DNA from: Shewanella electrica
Lineage (GTDB): Bacteria > Pseudomonadota > Gammaproteobacteria > Enterobacterales > Shewanellaceae
NCBI RefSeq assembly: GCF_022321485.1
Contig: NZ_JAKOGG010000008.1
Coordinates: 100,801 to 164,800, forward strand
Length of the DNA stretch: 64,000 nucleotides
Direction of reading: 5' to 3'
In this document: positions 46,315 through 55,325 of the stretch, piece after piece
Numbering within the stretch: the stretch's first letter is position 1
Layout of the letters: every line of letters begins with the position of its first letter
Notes under the pieces: model-generated
Database searches by the model: none
What the model saw: only the letters and a program-made list of their open reading frames with translations
What the model was told of the DNA's origin: nothing
Program-made: the position numbers and the translations under genes

Positions 46315-46989
46315 TTACAGTTCACTCCAGCGGCGCAGCAGATTGTGGTACACGCCGGTCAGATTAAAAATCTCCTGCGGTGCCGCTGCTGTGGCGGTCA
46401 GCGCTTGAATCGATTGGTCGAGTTGGAACAGAATTCGTCGTTGTCCCTCATCGCGCACCATACTTTGTAGCCACATAAATGCCGCCGTGCGTTCACCGCT
46501 CGTCACTGGGGTAACTTGGTGCAAGCTGGTGGACGGATAAAGAATGGCGGAGCCCGCCGCCAGTTTTACCGCTTGGGTGCCAAAGGTGTCTTGAATCACT
46601 AACTCGCCGCCGGCATAACTGTCCGGCTCGCTCAAAAATAGGGTGGTGGACAGGTCGGTACGCACCAGGCCATCAGCGGTGGAGCGAATGGCATTATCAA
46701 TGTGATAGCCAAAGGTTTCGCCGCCTTCATAGCGGTTAAACAGCGGCGGATAAAACTGCAATGGCAGCGCCGCCGAGACAAATAACGGGTTGGCGAGCAA
46801 ACGGTCCATCACCCGTTGGCCGATATCAAGCGCCACTGGATTATCTTTGTCTAGCTGTTGATTGCGTTTGCGCGTTGCTGCCATCTCGCCAGAGGTTTGG
46901 TTGCCATCAATCCAAGGCTGAGCATCGAGCTGTGCGCGGATGTTGGCGACTTCTTCTTTGGTAAAAACATTCGGTATTTCAATTAACAT
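46315..46989 (-). CDS. ybiX: Fe(II)/2-oxoglutarate dioxygenase of PiuC/YbiX type
   Basis: This 224-residue dioxygenase starts [18 protein letters not shown] and has the HxD...H iron triad (YHIDNAI and LHQVTPV) with the 2-oxoglutarate Arg in GERTA. ATG 46989 has AGGA. It follows the Fiu-like receptor by 71 bases on the same strand, the usual pairing of piuC/ybiX with a catecholate siderophore receptor. It probably serves siderophore-iron use and is presumably Fur-regulated with the receptor. Confidence 0.9.
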   Translation of the reverse strand: MLIEIPNVFTKEEVANIRAQLDAQPWIDGNQTSGEMAATRKRNQQLDKDNPVALDIGQRVMDRLLANPLFVSAALPLQFYPPLFNRYEGGETFGYHIDNAIRSTADGLVRTDLSTTLFLSEPDSYAGGELVIQDTFGTQAVKLAAGSAILYPSTSLHQVTPVTSGERTAAFMWLQSMVRDEGQRRILFQLDQSIQALTATAAAPQEIFNLTGVYHNLLRRWSEL

Positions 46990-47060
46990 GGTCGATATCC
47001 TGCTACGCAAAAGCGGCACCGACCCACGTCGGCACCGCTATCACATTAATAGCCCTACGC

Positions 47061-49262
47061 TTAGAAGCGGAAGTCAGCACTCAGCATCGCCATACGTCCC
47101 GGCGCGATGTTGGCAAAGTGTGCCGCGTATGCCTTATCAAAGTAACGTTTGTCCGTCAGGTTTTGCACGTTCAAACGCACGGTGACCCAATCGTTAAAGC
47201 GATATGAGGATACAAAGTCATAGCGCCAGTAGGATGGGATCCACAAGGTGTTAGCGGTGTTACCGTAAACTTTATCCATGTAGTACGCACCTACGCCTGC
47301 ATTGAACTGCTCGGTGATGTCGTAGTTGGTAAACAGGCTAAAGCTATTCTTGGCGGTATTCGGGAAGCGGTTACCGTTGAGCGCAGTGTTGAAACCGTTG
47401 GCTTCCAACGTCGCATCCAGATAGGTGTAACCGCCAAAGGCGTGCCACTCTTTGGTGATGTCACCGGACAGGCCGATTTCAAAACCTTTTACTTTCTGCT
47501 TACCGACGTTGTCTTGCGGTGCGCCGCGACCAGCTTCAGTCGCTACGCGCGCATTGTTTTTCTCAATCTGGAATACCGAGCCATTCAGCGACAGGCGACC
47601 ATGGAACAGATCCCACTTAGTCCCCAACTCTAGGCTCTTAGTGTCTTCTGGTGCTAAGTCTTCGTTGCCGCTGCTAAGGCGATCGCTACCGTCACCGTTG
47701 GAAGTGCCCGGTGGGTTTGATGAGGTGCCCCAAGCCAGATAGATACTGCCGTTTTCGGCCGGTTTATACAGGGCTGACAGTTGATAGTTCACAAAGCTAT
47801 CTTCGTTGGTCAACGTGGTGTCGCCCGACACTGAGCTGCTGTCGTAGTCATCCCAACGCACGCCGGCATTGATAAAGATCTGCTCCGTGACTTCTAAGGT
47901 GTTGAAGCCATACACCGAGCGAGTATCAGTTTCTGTCACGCTCGGCGTGGTGCTGGCGGTGATGGTGCCAACCCAAGGATCATGCGGGTTGGGATTATCC
48001 AGCGAGGTACAGTTGTAGCTTGCCAGCATGTCGGCGCTGCAACCTGCGCCGCGGCCGTTGCCGGTATCGACGCTGTAACCTAAGTTATCGGTTTGCTCAT
48101 TGCTGAACTCGGCGCCGACGGCAAAGCGGTTTGGCATACCGGCAATGCTCACTTCGCCCGACAGTTGCAACTGCGTCGCCAAGGTCTTGGTGGCGGAGTT
48201 GCGTGACTTAGTGTTACGCCACACGTAGCCGTTAGCCACGTTACCCGCTGAGTCATCCGGGTTGGTCACGATATATTGGTTGGTGCTGCGGCTATACACG
48301 GTCGTGGAGTTTAAATGCAGTTTGTCGCTGAAGTCGTGATTGATCAGCACTGAACCTGTGTCGTCGCTGTTGTCACGAAAATCGCGTGACAGTAAGCCGT
48401 AAAAGTTATCGGCATCGACCTTGGCTGGGCGACCAGTCGCTTGATCATACGGAATACCGTAGTCAGGCATGTCATGGCTCTCAAAGTGGTAATACTCCAA
48501 GGTCACTTGAGTGGCACTGTTCATGCCAAAGGTGATAGAGGGCGCTACGCCCCAACGGTTGCCAGATACGTCGTCGCGTCCCGGTGTGTCGGCATCGTGG
48601 CTCATCATGTTGATGCGCACTGCGCTGTCTTCACCGATCATCTGGTTGACGTCCAAGGTGGCACGCTTGAGCGAATCGGTGCCCAGTGCCACATCGGCAT
48701 TGATGAAGTCACCCGCACGGGCTTTTTTGCTGACAATGTTGATACTGCCGCCAACGGCACCACGGCCGTTATAGACCGAGCTTGGGCCTTTGAGCACTTC
48801 GATCTGTTCGATGTTGAAGGTCTCGCGGTTTTGCGAACCCACATCGCGCATGCCGTTGATAAAGGTCGATGATTGCGCATCATAACCACGAATAAACGGG
48901 CGGTCGCCGTATGGGTTACCGCCTTCGCCAGTGCCGAGGGTGATACCTGGCGTGGCACGCAGCGCATCGGTAAAACTTTGTGCGCCCATATCTTTAATCA
49001 GATCTTGATTAATCACAGTGACGGTTTTGGCGCTGTTGAGCAGGTCTTCGGTGAATTTGCCCGATTGTACGCGGCGGTTGTTGTAGCCTTGGTAATCACC
49101 GTTGACTTCAATATGTTCTAGCTTTTTCTGCTGGCTTTGCTGCTTGGGTTGCGCGGCATCATCCGCTAGCGCTGGGCTCGCGCCCACTGCCATCCCTAAG
49201 GTTAACGAGCCTAATACTGTCGCGCCGAAGCGTACCCGCTGGCGGTGTTTTCTGGTGTTCAT
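47061..49262 (-). CDS. fiu: TonB-dependent catecholate siderophore receptor (Fiu-like)
   Basis: This 733-residue outer-membrane receptor has a signal peptide ending near PALA, a plug domain (SFTDALRATPGITLG, RPFIRGYDAQSS, IEVLKGPSSVYNGRGAVGG) and a 22-strand barrel ending in aromatic Phe. It pairs with the PiuC gene. A Fur-box-like sequence lies upstream at 49362-49382. It would take up ferric catecholates or related siderophores. Confidence 0.92.
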   Translation of the reverse strand: MNTRKHRQRVRFGATVLGSLTLGMAVGASPALADDAAQPKQQSQQKKLEHIEVNGDYQGYNNRRVQSGKFTEDLLNSAKTVTVINQDLIKDMGAQSFTDALRATPGITLGTGEGGNPYGDRPFIRGYDAQSSTFINGMRDVGSQNRETFNIEQIEVLKGPSSVYNGRGAVGGSINIVSKKARAGDFINADVALGTDSLKRATLDVNQMIGEDSAVRINMMSHDADTPGRDDVSGNRWGVAPSITFGMNSATQVTLEYYHFESHDMPDYGIPYDQATGRPAKVDADNFYGLLSRDFRDNSDDTGSVLINHDFSDKLHLNSTTVYSRSTNQYIVTNPDDSAGNVANGYVWRNTKSRNSATKTLATQLQLSGEVSIAGMPNRFAVGAEFSNEQTDNLGYSVDTGNGRGAGCSADMLASYNCTSLDNPNPHDPWVGTITASTTPSVTETDTRSVYGFNTLEVTEQIFINAGVRWDDYDSSSVSGDTTLTNEDSFVNYQLSALYKPAENGSIYLAWGTSSNPPGTSNGDGSDRLSSGNEDLAPEDTKSLELGTKWDLFHGRLSLNGSVFQIEKNNARVATEAGRGAPQDNVGKQKVKGFEIGLSGDITKEWHAFGGYTYLDATLEANGFNTALNGNRFPNTAKNSFSLFTNYDITEQFNAGVGAYYMDKVYGNTANTLWIPSYWRYDFVSSYRFNDWVTVRLNVQNLTDKRYFDKAYAAHFANIAPGRMAMLSADFRF

Positions 49263-49361
49263 TATTCACAAGTCCTGATGTGGTAAAAGGTTAGCCGAGC
49301 AACTGCGTTGGTTACTCGTTTAATTCAGCGACGTGCAATATATGATGTTAAAATAATGCTA

Positions 49362-49382
49362 GCAATAACCATTCTCATTTGC
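49362..49382 (-). promoter_or_regulatory. Fur box upstream of fiu-like receptor
   Basis: On the minus strand it reads GCAAATGAGAATGGTTATTGC, an imperfect match to the 19-bp Fur consensus, about 100 bases before the receptor start. Confidence 0.65.
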
Positions 49383-49585
49383 GTTTAATTGATTTAGATC
49401 AATCAATCTTAAATTAAACTGAAATTTCAAAAGTTATCCTGTTGAATTATAAGGTGATTAAGAGGGGCTTAATGGCGGTTAAACATTTACACTTGTTAAC
49501 AGTTGACGCAGTGTCGGGCGGCAGGTCGTTCGGAACGGTTAAAGCGGCTTTAGTGGGGGAGATTAGGTGTGACGCTTGATATGAC

Positions 49586-49616
49586 GCCACATGCTCAGCA
49601 TTGCTAAGCATGTGGC
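49586..49616. other. Stem-loop after S1/P1 nuclease gene
   Basis: A 10-bp stem GCCACATGCT/AGCATGTGGC with further pairing inside lies 12 bases after the nuclease stop. No U-tract, so terminator function is uncertain. Confidence 0.5.
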
Positions 49617-49627
49617 TACGAGGTGAT

Positions 49628-50398
49628 TTAGTGCTGATAAATCGCATCTAACATTTGGGCTAAGCGCACAGCGCCACGTTCAATGCGTTGCTCAATAATT
49701 GGCGCATTGGCATCCACATAAGGCTGCCCCAGTTGCTGGTTGGGCTGGTATTCGCTATAGATTTTACGGGTCAGTTGCAGTGACTCATCACCCCATTGCG
49801 CCGGTGTGCCACTGGCATCGAACTGCTTAGCCTTGGCGGTAGCGGCGAGTGTATCGCCCCAGCCGTGCCAGTCTTCGCCGACCAGATGTTCGATGATGCC
49901 ATAGTCCCAAACGCCATGCAGGTTAGCGGGTTCGCCAAAGAAGCTCACTTGGGTTTTATTGCCACCCCAATCATCGGCGTAACTCACATGCATCGGCTGG
50001 TGCAGATCGCCCACGAAATGCGCCAAGAAAAACAGTGCCTGCCAGTCTTGTGGGTCTTTTTTGAGCTTAGCTTGCATCTCATCAATCGCACTCAGCACAC
50101 AACCTTTTTGTGGGCAGTCGCTGGTGGTGAGCTGCTGGTCATCGTGGGCAATGTTGACGTAGTGCAGATGTTTAGACCAATCCCATTGGTGATCTTTTTT
50201 GATGTCATCGGCCCAAGTACAGGCTTCGGCAAATGAGTGGTACTCGCCCTGTTTGGCGGCAAGTGCGTCCAACGTCTGTTGGGTTTTAGGCGAGGTTAAA
50301 TCGTACGCGGCTTCACAAAATGCTTTGTGGCCGGTAAAGCCCCAAGCATGCACTTGCGAGGCGCACAGCAATAAACATAATCCGAGTAAACGATACAT
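49628..50398 (-). CDS. S1/P1 nuclease
   Basis: This 256-residue secreted zinc nuclease has a signal peptide and the mature N-terminal Trp (WGFTGHKAFCEAA) that supplies a zinc ligand, with HYVNIA and HFVGDLHQPMHV. These are the zinc-binding signatures of the family, which degrades single-stranded DNA and RNA. ATG 50398 begins the signal peptide MYRLLGLCLLLCASQVHA; the longer frame is unsupported. Confidence 0.9.
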   Translation of the reverse strand: MYRLLGLCLLLCASQVHAWGFTGHKAFCEAAYDLTSPKTQQTLDALAAKQGEYHSFAEACTWADDIKKDHQWDWSKHLHYVNIAHDDQQLTTSDCPQKGCVLSAIDEMQAKLKKDPQDWQALFFLAHFVGDLHQPMHVSYADDWGGNKTQVSFFGEPANLHGVWDYGIIEHLVGEDWHGWGDTLAATAKAKQFDASGTPAQWGDESLQLTRKIYSEYQPNQQLGQPYVDANAPIIEQRIERGAVRLAQMLDAIYQH

Positions 50399-50544
50399 GA
50401 TGTGTCTCCTAAACGCTGTTGGTGGCATGGTACTTGATGACAAAAAGAGTACATCGCCAACCGCCAGCGCGGTAAATGGGTACAACGAATAGCATTGCCA
50501 GTGTGGTATTGCGACTCACACTGGCGTGTCGGGTTTATCAGCGC

Positions 50545-51318
50545 TTACGGCGCGGGATCTAGGATGGCGCAGCTGTGGTCTTGCAACAGTTCTGGGCTGG
50601 CTTTTTCTAAGCCAAACCAACTGGCACGCAATGCCAATAACGCCAAGCGGTTATCTGGCAGCGTGGTCAACGCGAGGCCATATTTGCCCATATCATCTTG
50701 TTCAACGTTCAGCTCGCGGGCGATACGTTTGAAAGCACTTTCGGCATGCAGGTCGCTGTCGCTTAAACTGCGGATCTGATAATCACTGCCGTCCAAGCTA
50801 TAGCTTTGCCACTTCTCATGCAGTTGCGGCGCTAGCTTGTCTAGCTCACTGCGGATATCGGTGCGCAGACAGGAGATATGGATGTGCATCTGGTTCTGCG
50901 TGCGGCCATAGGCGGAGTTGATGGCGATAGAAATGGCGGAATCAGCAATTGGCCGACCATATTTCTCCGCCATCAGATGCCGTTCATCCCAAGATAACGC
51001 AAAGAACTTTGGCGCATTGGCGGCCAGCAGTGCCGGACTTTCAGTGCCGGTGATTTTCGCAACCGGCAGCAGCAGATATTGCAGCGGGCCGTGACGATCT
51101 TTGAGGGTGACATAACCGCGTTGTTCATCCACTTTGGTGCATGGCGCAGGATTTTGTTGTTGTTCCATCCCCACCACGCAGCGTTGACTCACCAGTTGCC
51201 ATAAGGCATCAGGATTGTGCGGATTGGCAGGCGCAAAGAACCACCAGATGGCTGCTGCAATGGCGAGAATCGGCAACACCAGCAGCAGTTGTTTGGTTAC
51301 TTTTTTCATCTTTTCCAT
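50545..51318 (-). CDS. cdh: CDP-diacylglycerol diphosphatase
   Basis: This 257-residue membrane-anchored protein matches E. coli Cdh by eye: NPDALWQLVSQRCV, YVTLKDRHGPLQYLLLP, GRTQNQMHIHISC with the HIT-like His pair, and MGKYGLAL. One N-terminal membrane helix places it in the periplasm. It cleaves CDP-diacylglycerol to phosphatidate and CMP. Start 51318 or 51309. Confidence 0.92.
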   Translation of the reverse strand: MEKMKKVTKQLLLVLPILAIAAAIWWFFAPANPHNPDALWQLVSQRCVVGMEQQQNPAPCTKVDEQRGYVTLKDRHGPLQYLLLPVAKITGTESPALLAANAPKFFALSWDERHLMAEKYGRPIADSAISIAINSAYGRTQNQMHIHISCLRTDIRSELDKLAPQLHEKWQSYSLDGSDYQIRSLSDSDLHAESAFKRIARELNVEQDDMGKYGLALTTLPDNRLALLALRASWFGLEKASPELLQDHSCAILDPAP

Positions 51319-51522
51319 AGGATTTTGGCGTTTGGCGGCATTTTGCAAGAAAAGGCTAACGCTGTCATGTGAGGAATTGTGAGATTCCGTGACCAAAGGC
51401 GAGATTCACTCTATTGGCTGGTGGCGGCATCACACCGTGGCGGGAGTTTTGGGCTAGCTGGCGGGGAATATGTCCACCAGTTGGTGTCGATTAATCGATG
51501 TCGCAGAATGGCGAGAGCCAAG
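51319..51522. other. Gap before cdh
   Basis: No gene or clear signal is seen besides the presumed cdh promoter. Confidence 0.4.
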
Positions 51523-51782
51523 GGGCTGTTTATCTTTGCAGGTTGTTTTTGCAGCAGACAGAGCGTGATTTAGGCAAGGCAGGTGATGTGCCGTGTAGTA
51601 TTCTCCACAAACAGCACCTAACGCTGAATAAATTGCGCTCTGTCGCTGCCCGAAGGGTTCATTTAAACGCCTCCTGAACTTTGTTGCCCCCAGCTTGCTT
51701 AGTTGACTAAGCGTCGCAGGCCGCGCCTCATTCATATCGCGTTTAATTTGAACAAAAATTAAATGCCAAAGATCAACAGCCC
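51523..51782. mobile_element. Composite of two GGGCTGTT-type MITEs
   Basis: The left 94 bases (51523-51616) match the element at 62263-62352 in reverse orientation. The right part (about 51664-51782) matches the element at 37517-37631 in reverse orientation. The block begins GGGCTGTTTATCTTTGC, ends ATCAACAGCCC, and is followed by CTAG (51783-51786). It lies between the PepSY and cdh genes. Confidence 0.75.
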
Positions 51783-51810
51783 CTAGCATAAGCTCTCGCC
51801 ATTGTTGGGT

Positions 51811-53454
51811 TTAGCTGGATTGTGATAACTGGCGGTTGACGCGGGTTGGTGTCGTTGGCGGCGTCAACGCCCAGATACTGTCGGCATCCCCATTCACTGC
51901 GCGCTGATAAGTGACCTTGGCGGCATAGGCGAAACCCGCTGCGCTGAGCAAAGCTACAACATCCACCATCAAGGTTGCTGGCGTTTGCGGTGCCCATAAA
52001 CCGAGCGATGGCAGGCACAGCGCAGCCAGTGAACTCAAGGGGATGGCGAGACACAGCAAAGCGCCTGCTTGCAGCAGCCGAATCGCCGCGCGTGCCGCAC
52101 CTGCGCTAAAGCTGTAAATCAGTGCCGCAGCAAAGCCCAGATAATAGATCCACAAATAACTGTAATTGACGTTATCCAATACCGGCGCTAACCATTTACC
52201 CAACACCATGCTGGCGGCAATAGCCACCACACTGCCTAAGCAACAGCCGACGGTAAGCGCCGCCATAATGCGCACGCGCTTGGGTTGTTGTACTGGTGTT
52301 GTTGCCTGTTTTTGCAGTTTACGGCGTTGTTCTAGCCACAATAGGTTACCGCTATAAAACAACATGGCGCCGCTCAGCCCTAAGCCAAAATAAAGCCAGC
52401 GGCCAGCCATGCCCGCAAAACTGCCAAAGTGTAGGCCGAAGAACACCGCGACAATCCGACCCCAAATGCCCTGTTCGCCAGCGGTCATGGTGCTAAACAT
52501 CACTTGGTGATTGTACGGATTGAGCGCGAGAAAATCGGCAAGTGGCCCGCGCATCATCGCGCTATCACTGTACATCTCAATTCGTGCCATGGCGCGTGGG
52601 CCATCCAGACCAGCAAAGGTGATGCTGCGTGCCTGATAATCGGCTTGAAAACTGTTGGCGGCGGTGAGCACCTCGCTGATCACCGGCAGCGGCGGATGTT
52701 CGGCCGGGGCTTGCATCGCGGTACGCGGCATAAAGCTTGGCGGCGTTTTGTAGATGGTTTGATTCAGTGCATCGTAAAACTGGTCATGAAAGGCAAACAC
52801 TATCACCGTCAGGGCGATAACGATATGAAACGGTAAGGCGGTAATGCCCAACAGATTGTGGGTATCTAGCCAAAAACGGCTCGGGCCTTTTTTGCGGCGC
52901 AGCGCGAACAGGGTTTTCACTAAGGTGGGCAGTAAAAAGATCACACCCGACACCAGCGCGATAAAGTACAGCATCGACGCAACGCCCATCACCAAAACAC
53001 CTAGTTGCTCATGGCCGACATGACCTGCAATACCGGCGGTGCGATGTAGTTGGTCAATTAATTCCGCGAGTTGATTGGGCACCACTTGTTGGGTGATCAG
53101 CTCGCCTTCCGGTGTGAGTGAAGCTTGCCACTGCGCTGCATTAAGGTGTACATCATGGTCGCGGCTCACTTGTGACCATGTCAGGGGCGAGTAACGGCTG
53201 TCGTTTGGGTAAATGGTAAACCCTTGGCTGATCTCGGGGTGTTGCGCTTGTGCTTTGGCGAGCAGTTCATCCAAGCGTTCAACCGGCACTTGCGGTAACA
53301 CATGGCTTGGTGGCGATGCCCATGCGGCAATCTCGGTCTTGAACATCGTGAGCGCACCAGCAAAAAAGCAGATAAACAGCAAAATGCCGGTAGTGATGCC
53401 GGTCCACAGGTGAACCTTTTGATAAATTCTTAAAATATCGCTACGAATTTGCAC
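51811..53454 (-). CDS. PepSY-domain membrane protein (ferric-siderophore reductase-like)
   Basis: This 547-residue protein has an N-terminal membrane helix, PepSY-associated domains and several further helices with conserved His-type sites (LHRTAGIAGHVG, DTHNLLGITALPFHIV, GLHFGSFAGM). The start is GTG 53454 with GAGGTAAC upstream, five bases after the previous stop. It resembles FpvG-type proteins that reduce siderophore-bound iron. With two small membrane genes it forms an operon downstream of a strong Fur box. Confidence 0.85.
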   Translation of the reverse strand: MQIRSDILRIYQKVHLWTGITTGILLFICFFAGALTMFKTEIAAWASPPSHVLPQVPVERLDELLAKAQAQHPEISQGFTIYPNDSRYSPLTWSQVSRDHDVHLNAAQWQASLTPEGELITQQVVPNQLAELIDQLHRTAGIAGHVGHEQLGVLVMGVASMLYFIALVSGVIFLLPTLVKTLFALRRKKGPSRFWLDTHNLLGITALPFHIVIALTVIVFAFHDQFYDALNQTIYKTPPSFMPRTAMQAPAEHPPLPVISEVLTAANSFQADYQARSITFAGLDGPRAMARIEMYSDSAMMRGPLADFLALNPYNHQVMFSTMTAGEQGIWGRIVAVFFGLHFGSFAGMAGRWLYFGLGLSGAMLFYSGNLLWLEQRRKLQKQATTPVQQPKRVRIMAALTVGCCLGSVVAIAASMVLGKWLAPVLDNVNYSYLWIYYLGFAAALIYSFSAGAARAAIRLLQAGALLCLAIPLSSLAALCLPSLGLWAPQTPATLMVDVVALLSAAGFAYAAKVTYQRAVNGDADSIWALTPPTTPTRVNRQLSQSS

Positions 53455-53458
53455 GGTG

Positions 53459-53761
53459 TTACCTCAATAACAGTAGCAGTGCCCATGCCAGCAGATTAGC
53501 GCCGCCGAGCCAAAGCAGCGCACGCGCCGCCGAATGAAACAGATACACTAGACTCACCACACTGAGCCAGATCGGCGCAACTAACCACATGTTAAATTGG
53601 TACTTATCACGTGCTTCGATGCCTCCCGGCCCAAACCATGCGAACAAGCCAACAAGTGCCAGCGCTAGCGCAAATCCTAATACCAAGCCAATGGCGGTTT
53701 TGCTGATCCAGTCTGGGCGAATCTTCTCCTTGGATGGACGGCGAGTTTCACTGAGACTCAT
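53459..53761 (-). CDS. Small membrane protein of iron-uptake operon
   Basis: This 100-residue protein has three hydrophobic helices (about 20-42, 58-72, 80-98). Its start codon overlaps the previous stop as ATGA. It resembles the small membrane subunits (FpvH/FpvJ, DUF3325/DUF3649) in ferric-siderophore reductase operons; I cannot tell which. Confidence 0.75.
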   Translation of the reverse strand: MSLSETRRPSKEKIRPDWISKTAIGLVLGFALALALVGLFAWFGPGGIEARDKYQFNMWLVAPIWLSVVSLVYLFHSAARALLWLGGANLLAWALLLLLR

Positions 53762-54033
53762 TTCAATGGCTCCCGTTTAAACAGCGCAATAAACGGTAGC
53801 GTGCCAAACATGATGCCGAGCACCAGCAACCACCAGAAGAACGCGGCCGCTGGGGTCAACACTAAATGCCAACCACAGAAGCTACATAACAGCAGCATGT
53901 AGGCTAGATAGCGCCACGGGGCGACGGCAATGGGATGTGATAGTAGGGCTTGCTGTTTGCTGCTGAGGTAGAGCAGTGCCACCGCCGTCACCATAAGTAG
54001 CAGTAAAAAGCCGTAGAACAGCGCGGTTTCCAT
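53758..54033 (-). CDS. Small membrane protein of iron-uptake operon
   Basis: This 91-residue protein has three hydrophobic helices and no soluble domain. It is the first gene of the three-gene operon and lies about 70 bases after a near-perfect Fur box. It probably supports the PepSY protein. Confidence 0.75.
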   Translation of the reverse strand: METALFYGFLLLLMVTAVALLYLSSKQQALLSHPIAVAPWRYLAYMLLLCSFCGWHLVLTPAAAFFWWLLVLGIMFGTLPFIALFKREPLK

Positions 54034-54101
54034 ATCGTCTCGCTTGTGCGTTCGTTTGAGTTAACCACAGGTTAATAAACGTCGCAGACTATATTAATTA
54101 G

Positions 54102-54120
54102 TTAATGATAGTCATTATCA
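54102..54120. promoter_or_regulatory. Fur box of PepSY operon
   Basis: TTAATGATAGTCATTATCA matches the 19-bp Fur consensus at almost all positions and is a clear inverted repeat. It controls the leftward operon and, by symmetry, could control anything transcribed rightward. Confidence 0.88.
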
Positions 54121-54141
54121 TTTACATGAATTTGGGAGCTG

Positions 54142-54318
54142 GTGCAAAAAAAATCAGCATCAAGCGCAGGAGGTTGGGGTGGCTCGGCAGTCAGCAAGCT
54201 GCTGGCCGCCAAAGACGGTGGTTGGGGTGGCTCGGCAGTCAGCAAGCTGCTGGCCGCCAAAGACGGTGGTTGGAGAATGGCGCCGCAGCGTCTGTCTACA
54301 GCATCGTCTGCTTGCTGA
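54142..54318 (+). CDS. Possible small repeat peptide
   Basis: A 58-codon frame starts at GTG 54142 (GGGAG just upstream, spacing short) and contains two exact 16-residue repeats, GGWGGSAVSKLLAAKD, ending in Cys-stop. The other forward frame from ATG 54126 would give an Arg-rich repeat instead. Function is unknown and translation unproven; the strong Fur box directly upstream makes iron control possible. Confidence 0.3.
   Translation: MQKKSASSAGGWGGSAVSKLLAAKDGGWGGSAVSKLLAAKDGGWRMAPQRLSTASSAC
54173..54268 (+). repeat. 48-bp tandem repeat, two exact copies
   Basis: Two identical 48-bp units (54173-54220 and 54221-54268) are followed by a partial third. The length is a multiple of three. It is GC-rich compared with surrounding intergenic DNA. 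Confidence 0.92.
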
Positions 54319-54336
54319 AAAATGGCTTTTGATGGG

Positions 54337-54936
54337 TTATTGCCGTTCGCGCTGTTGTTTGAGTCGATTGAAATGTGCAGCGGGATTGAAGTACAGCACG
54401 GCTTGCTCGCCAGCACTATCGACCACATGCACCTCGTCACATAACGGGTTGTTAATCAGCCGCTGTGAGGTGGGGCGAACTTGAAAGAAATACATCGCAT
54501 CGTATTCCTCTTGCACCGATACGGTGACATAGGCCGTTGCTGGGGTGGTACCGTCCCCCGAAGACACCAGCGACTGCATTAACCCGTCAAACCAGCGGTA
54601 GTGATCATCAGATGCTGCCTGCTCACCTAACTGCTCTAACGCCATACTGGTCATGTAATTGATGCGAATATCGATGGGGCATTGTTGTAGCCACTGTTGG
54701 CCTATTTTGGCTAATTCTGCCCAATTGTTGGCATCCGCCGCCTGATAAATTTCGGCTAATGGTCGGCCATCATGGCAACGTTGCTGATAATCATCTGCCC
54801 ATCCGATGGTCGTACGCATCGCGTCAAAATTCACATTTTCATCAGCCCAATCAACAGCTGCGTGAGCAGGCGGATGAGCAGAAGAGACACAAGCAGTGAG
54901 TAACATAGTGGCAACGAGGCAGAACAAAGCTTTCAT
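54337..54936 (-). CDS. DUF4919-like lipoprotein
   Basis: This 199-residue protein has a lipoprotein signal (lipobox LLTAC). Its body (FDAMRTTIGW, YQQRCHDGRPLAEIYQAADANNW, IDIRINYMTSMALEQLG) looks like the DUF4919 family. ATG 54936 has AGGGA; the longer start at 54966 is unlikely. Function unknown. Confidence 0.75.
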   Translation of the reverse strand: MKALFCLVATMLLTACVSSAHPPAHAAVDWADENVNFDAMRTTIGWADDYQQRCHDGRPLAEIYQAADANNWAELAKIGQQWLQQCPIDIRINYMTSMALEQLGEQAASDDHYRWFDGLMQSLVSSGDGTTPATAYVTVSVQEEYDAMYFFQVRPTSQRLINNPLCDEVHVVDSAGEQAVLYFNPAAHFNRLKQQRERQ

Positions 54937-54966
54937 GGACATCCCTATATGCAACACGCCAGCCAA

Positions 54967-55325
54967 ACCAGCGTTGCGGACAGATTAACAGTTATTGATT
55001 GCGCTGCATAAGTCGTAGACGAAATTTATCCCTTAAGTTGCAGTAACTGCCTAGCGGGGCAATGCCGTGCTAGGCGTATGTTGCATCGGCAACATGAAGG
55101 GCACATTCATCGCGAACGGCGCTCCAATGTGTTGTGTAATAACGGCGGCATCACATGCTGGCATGACTTGCATCTTATTGCGATGATGCTGCGGATAAAC
55201 GTCGTGAAGTTGGTAGCGGTTGTGCATCGAATTTGTTACAGATATCACTAAAATACTAATGAAAACGATTCTCAATAGTGTTATCTTGACGCCTTCCCAG
55301 TGACTCAATAATAACGAATTTTACT
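54967..55325. promoter_or_regulatory. Gap with Fur box before TonB receptor
   Basis: A Fur-box-like sequence lies at about 55257-55277 (TAATGAAAACGATTCTCAATA), 50-70 bases before the receptor start. A minus frame (55051-55308) with a TTG start and one hydrophobic segment overlaps it and is doubtful. Nothing else is seen. Confidence 0.6.

Noticed and set aside
54102-54440. Pro-rich minus-strand frame through the 48-bp repeat
   Set aside because: Overlaps the end of the DUF4919-like gene on the same strand and runs into the Fur box; no ribosome site.
55051-55308. 85-codon minus-strand frame with one hydrophobic segment
   Set aside because: TTG start, no ribosome site, and it overlaps the Fur box of the TonB receptor.
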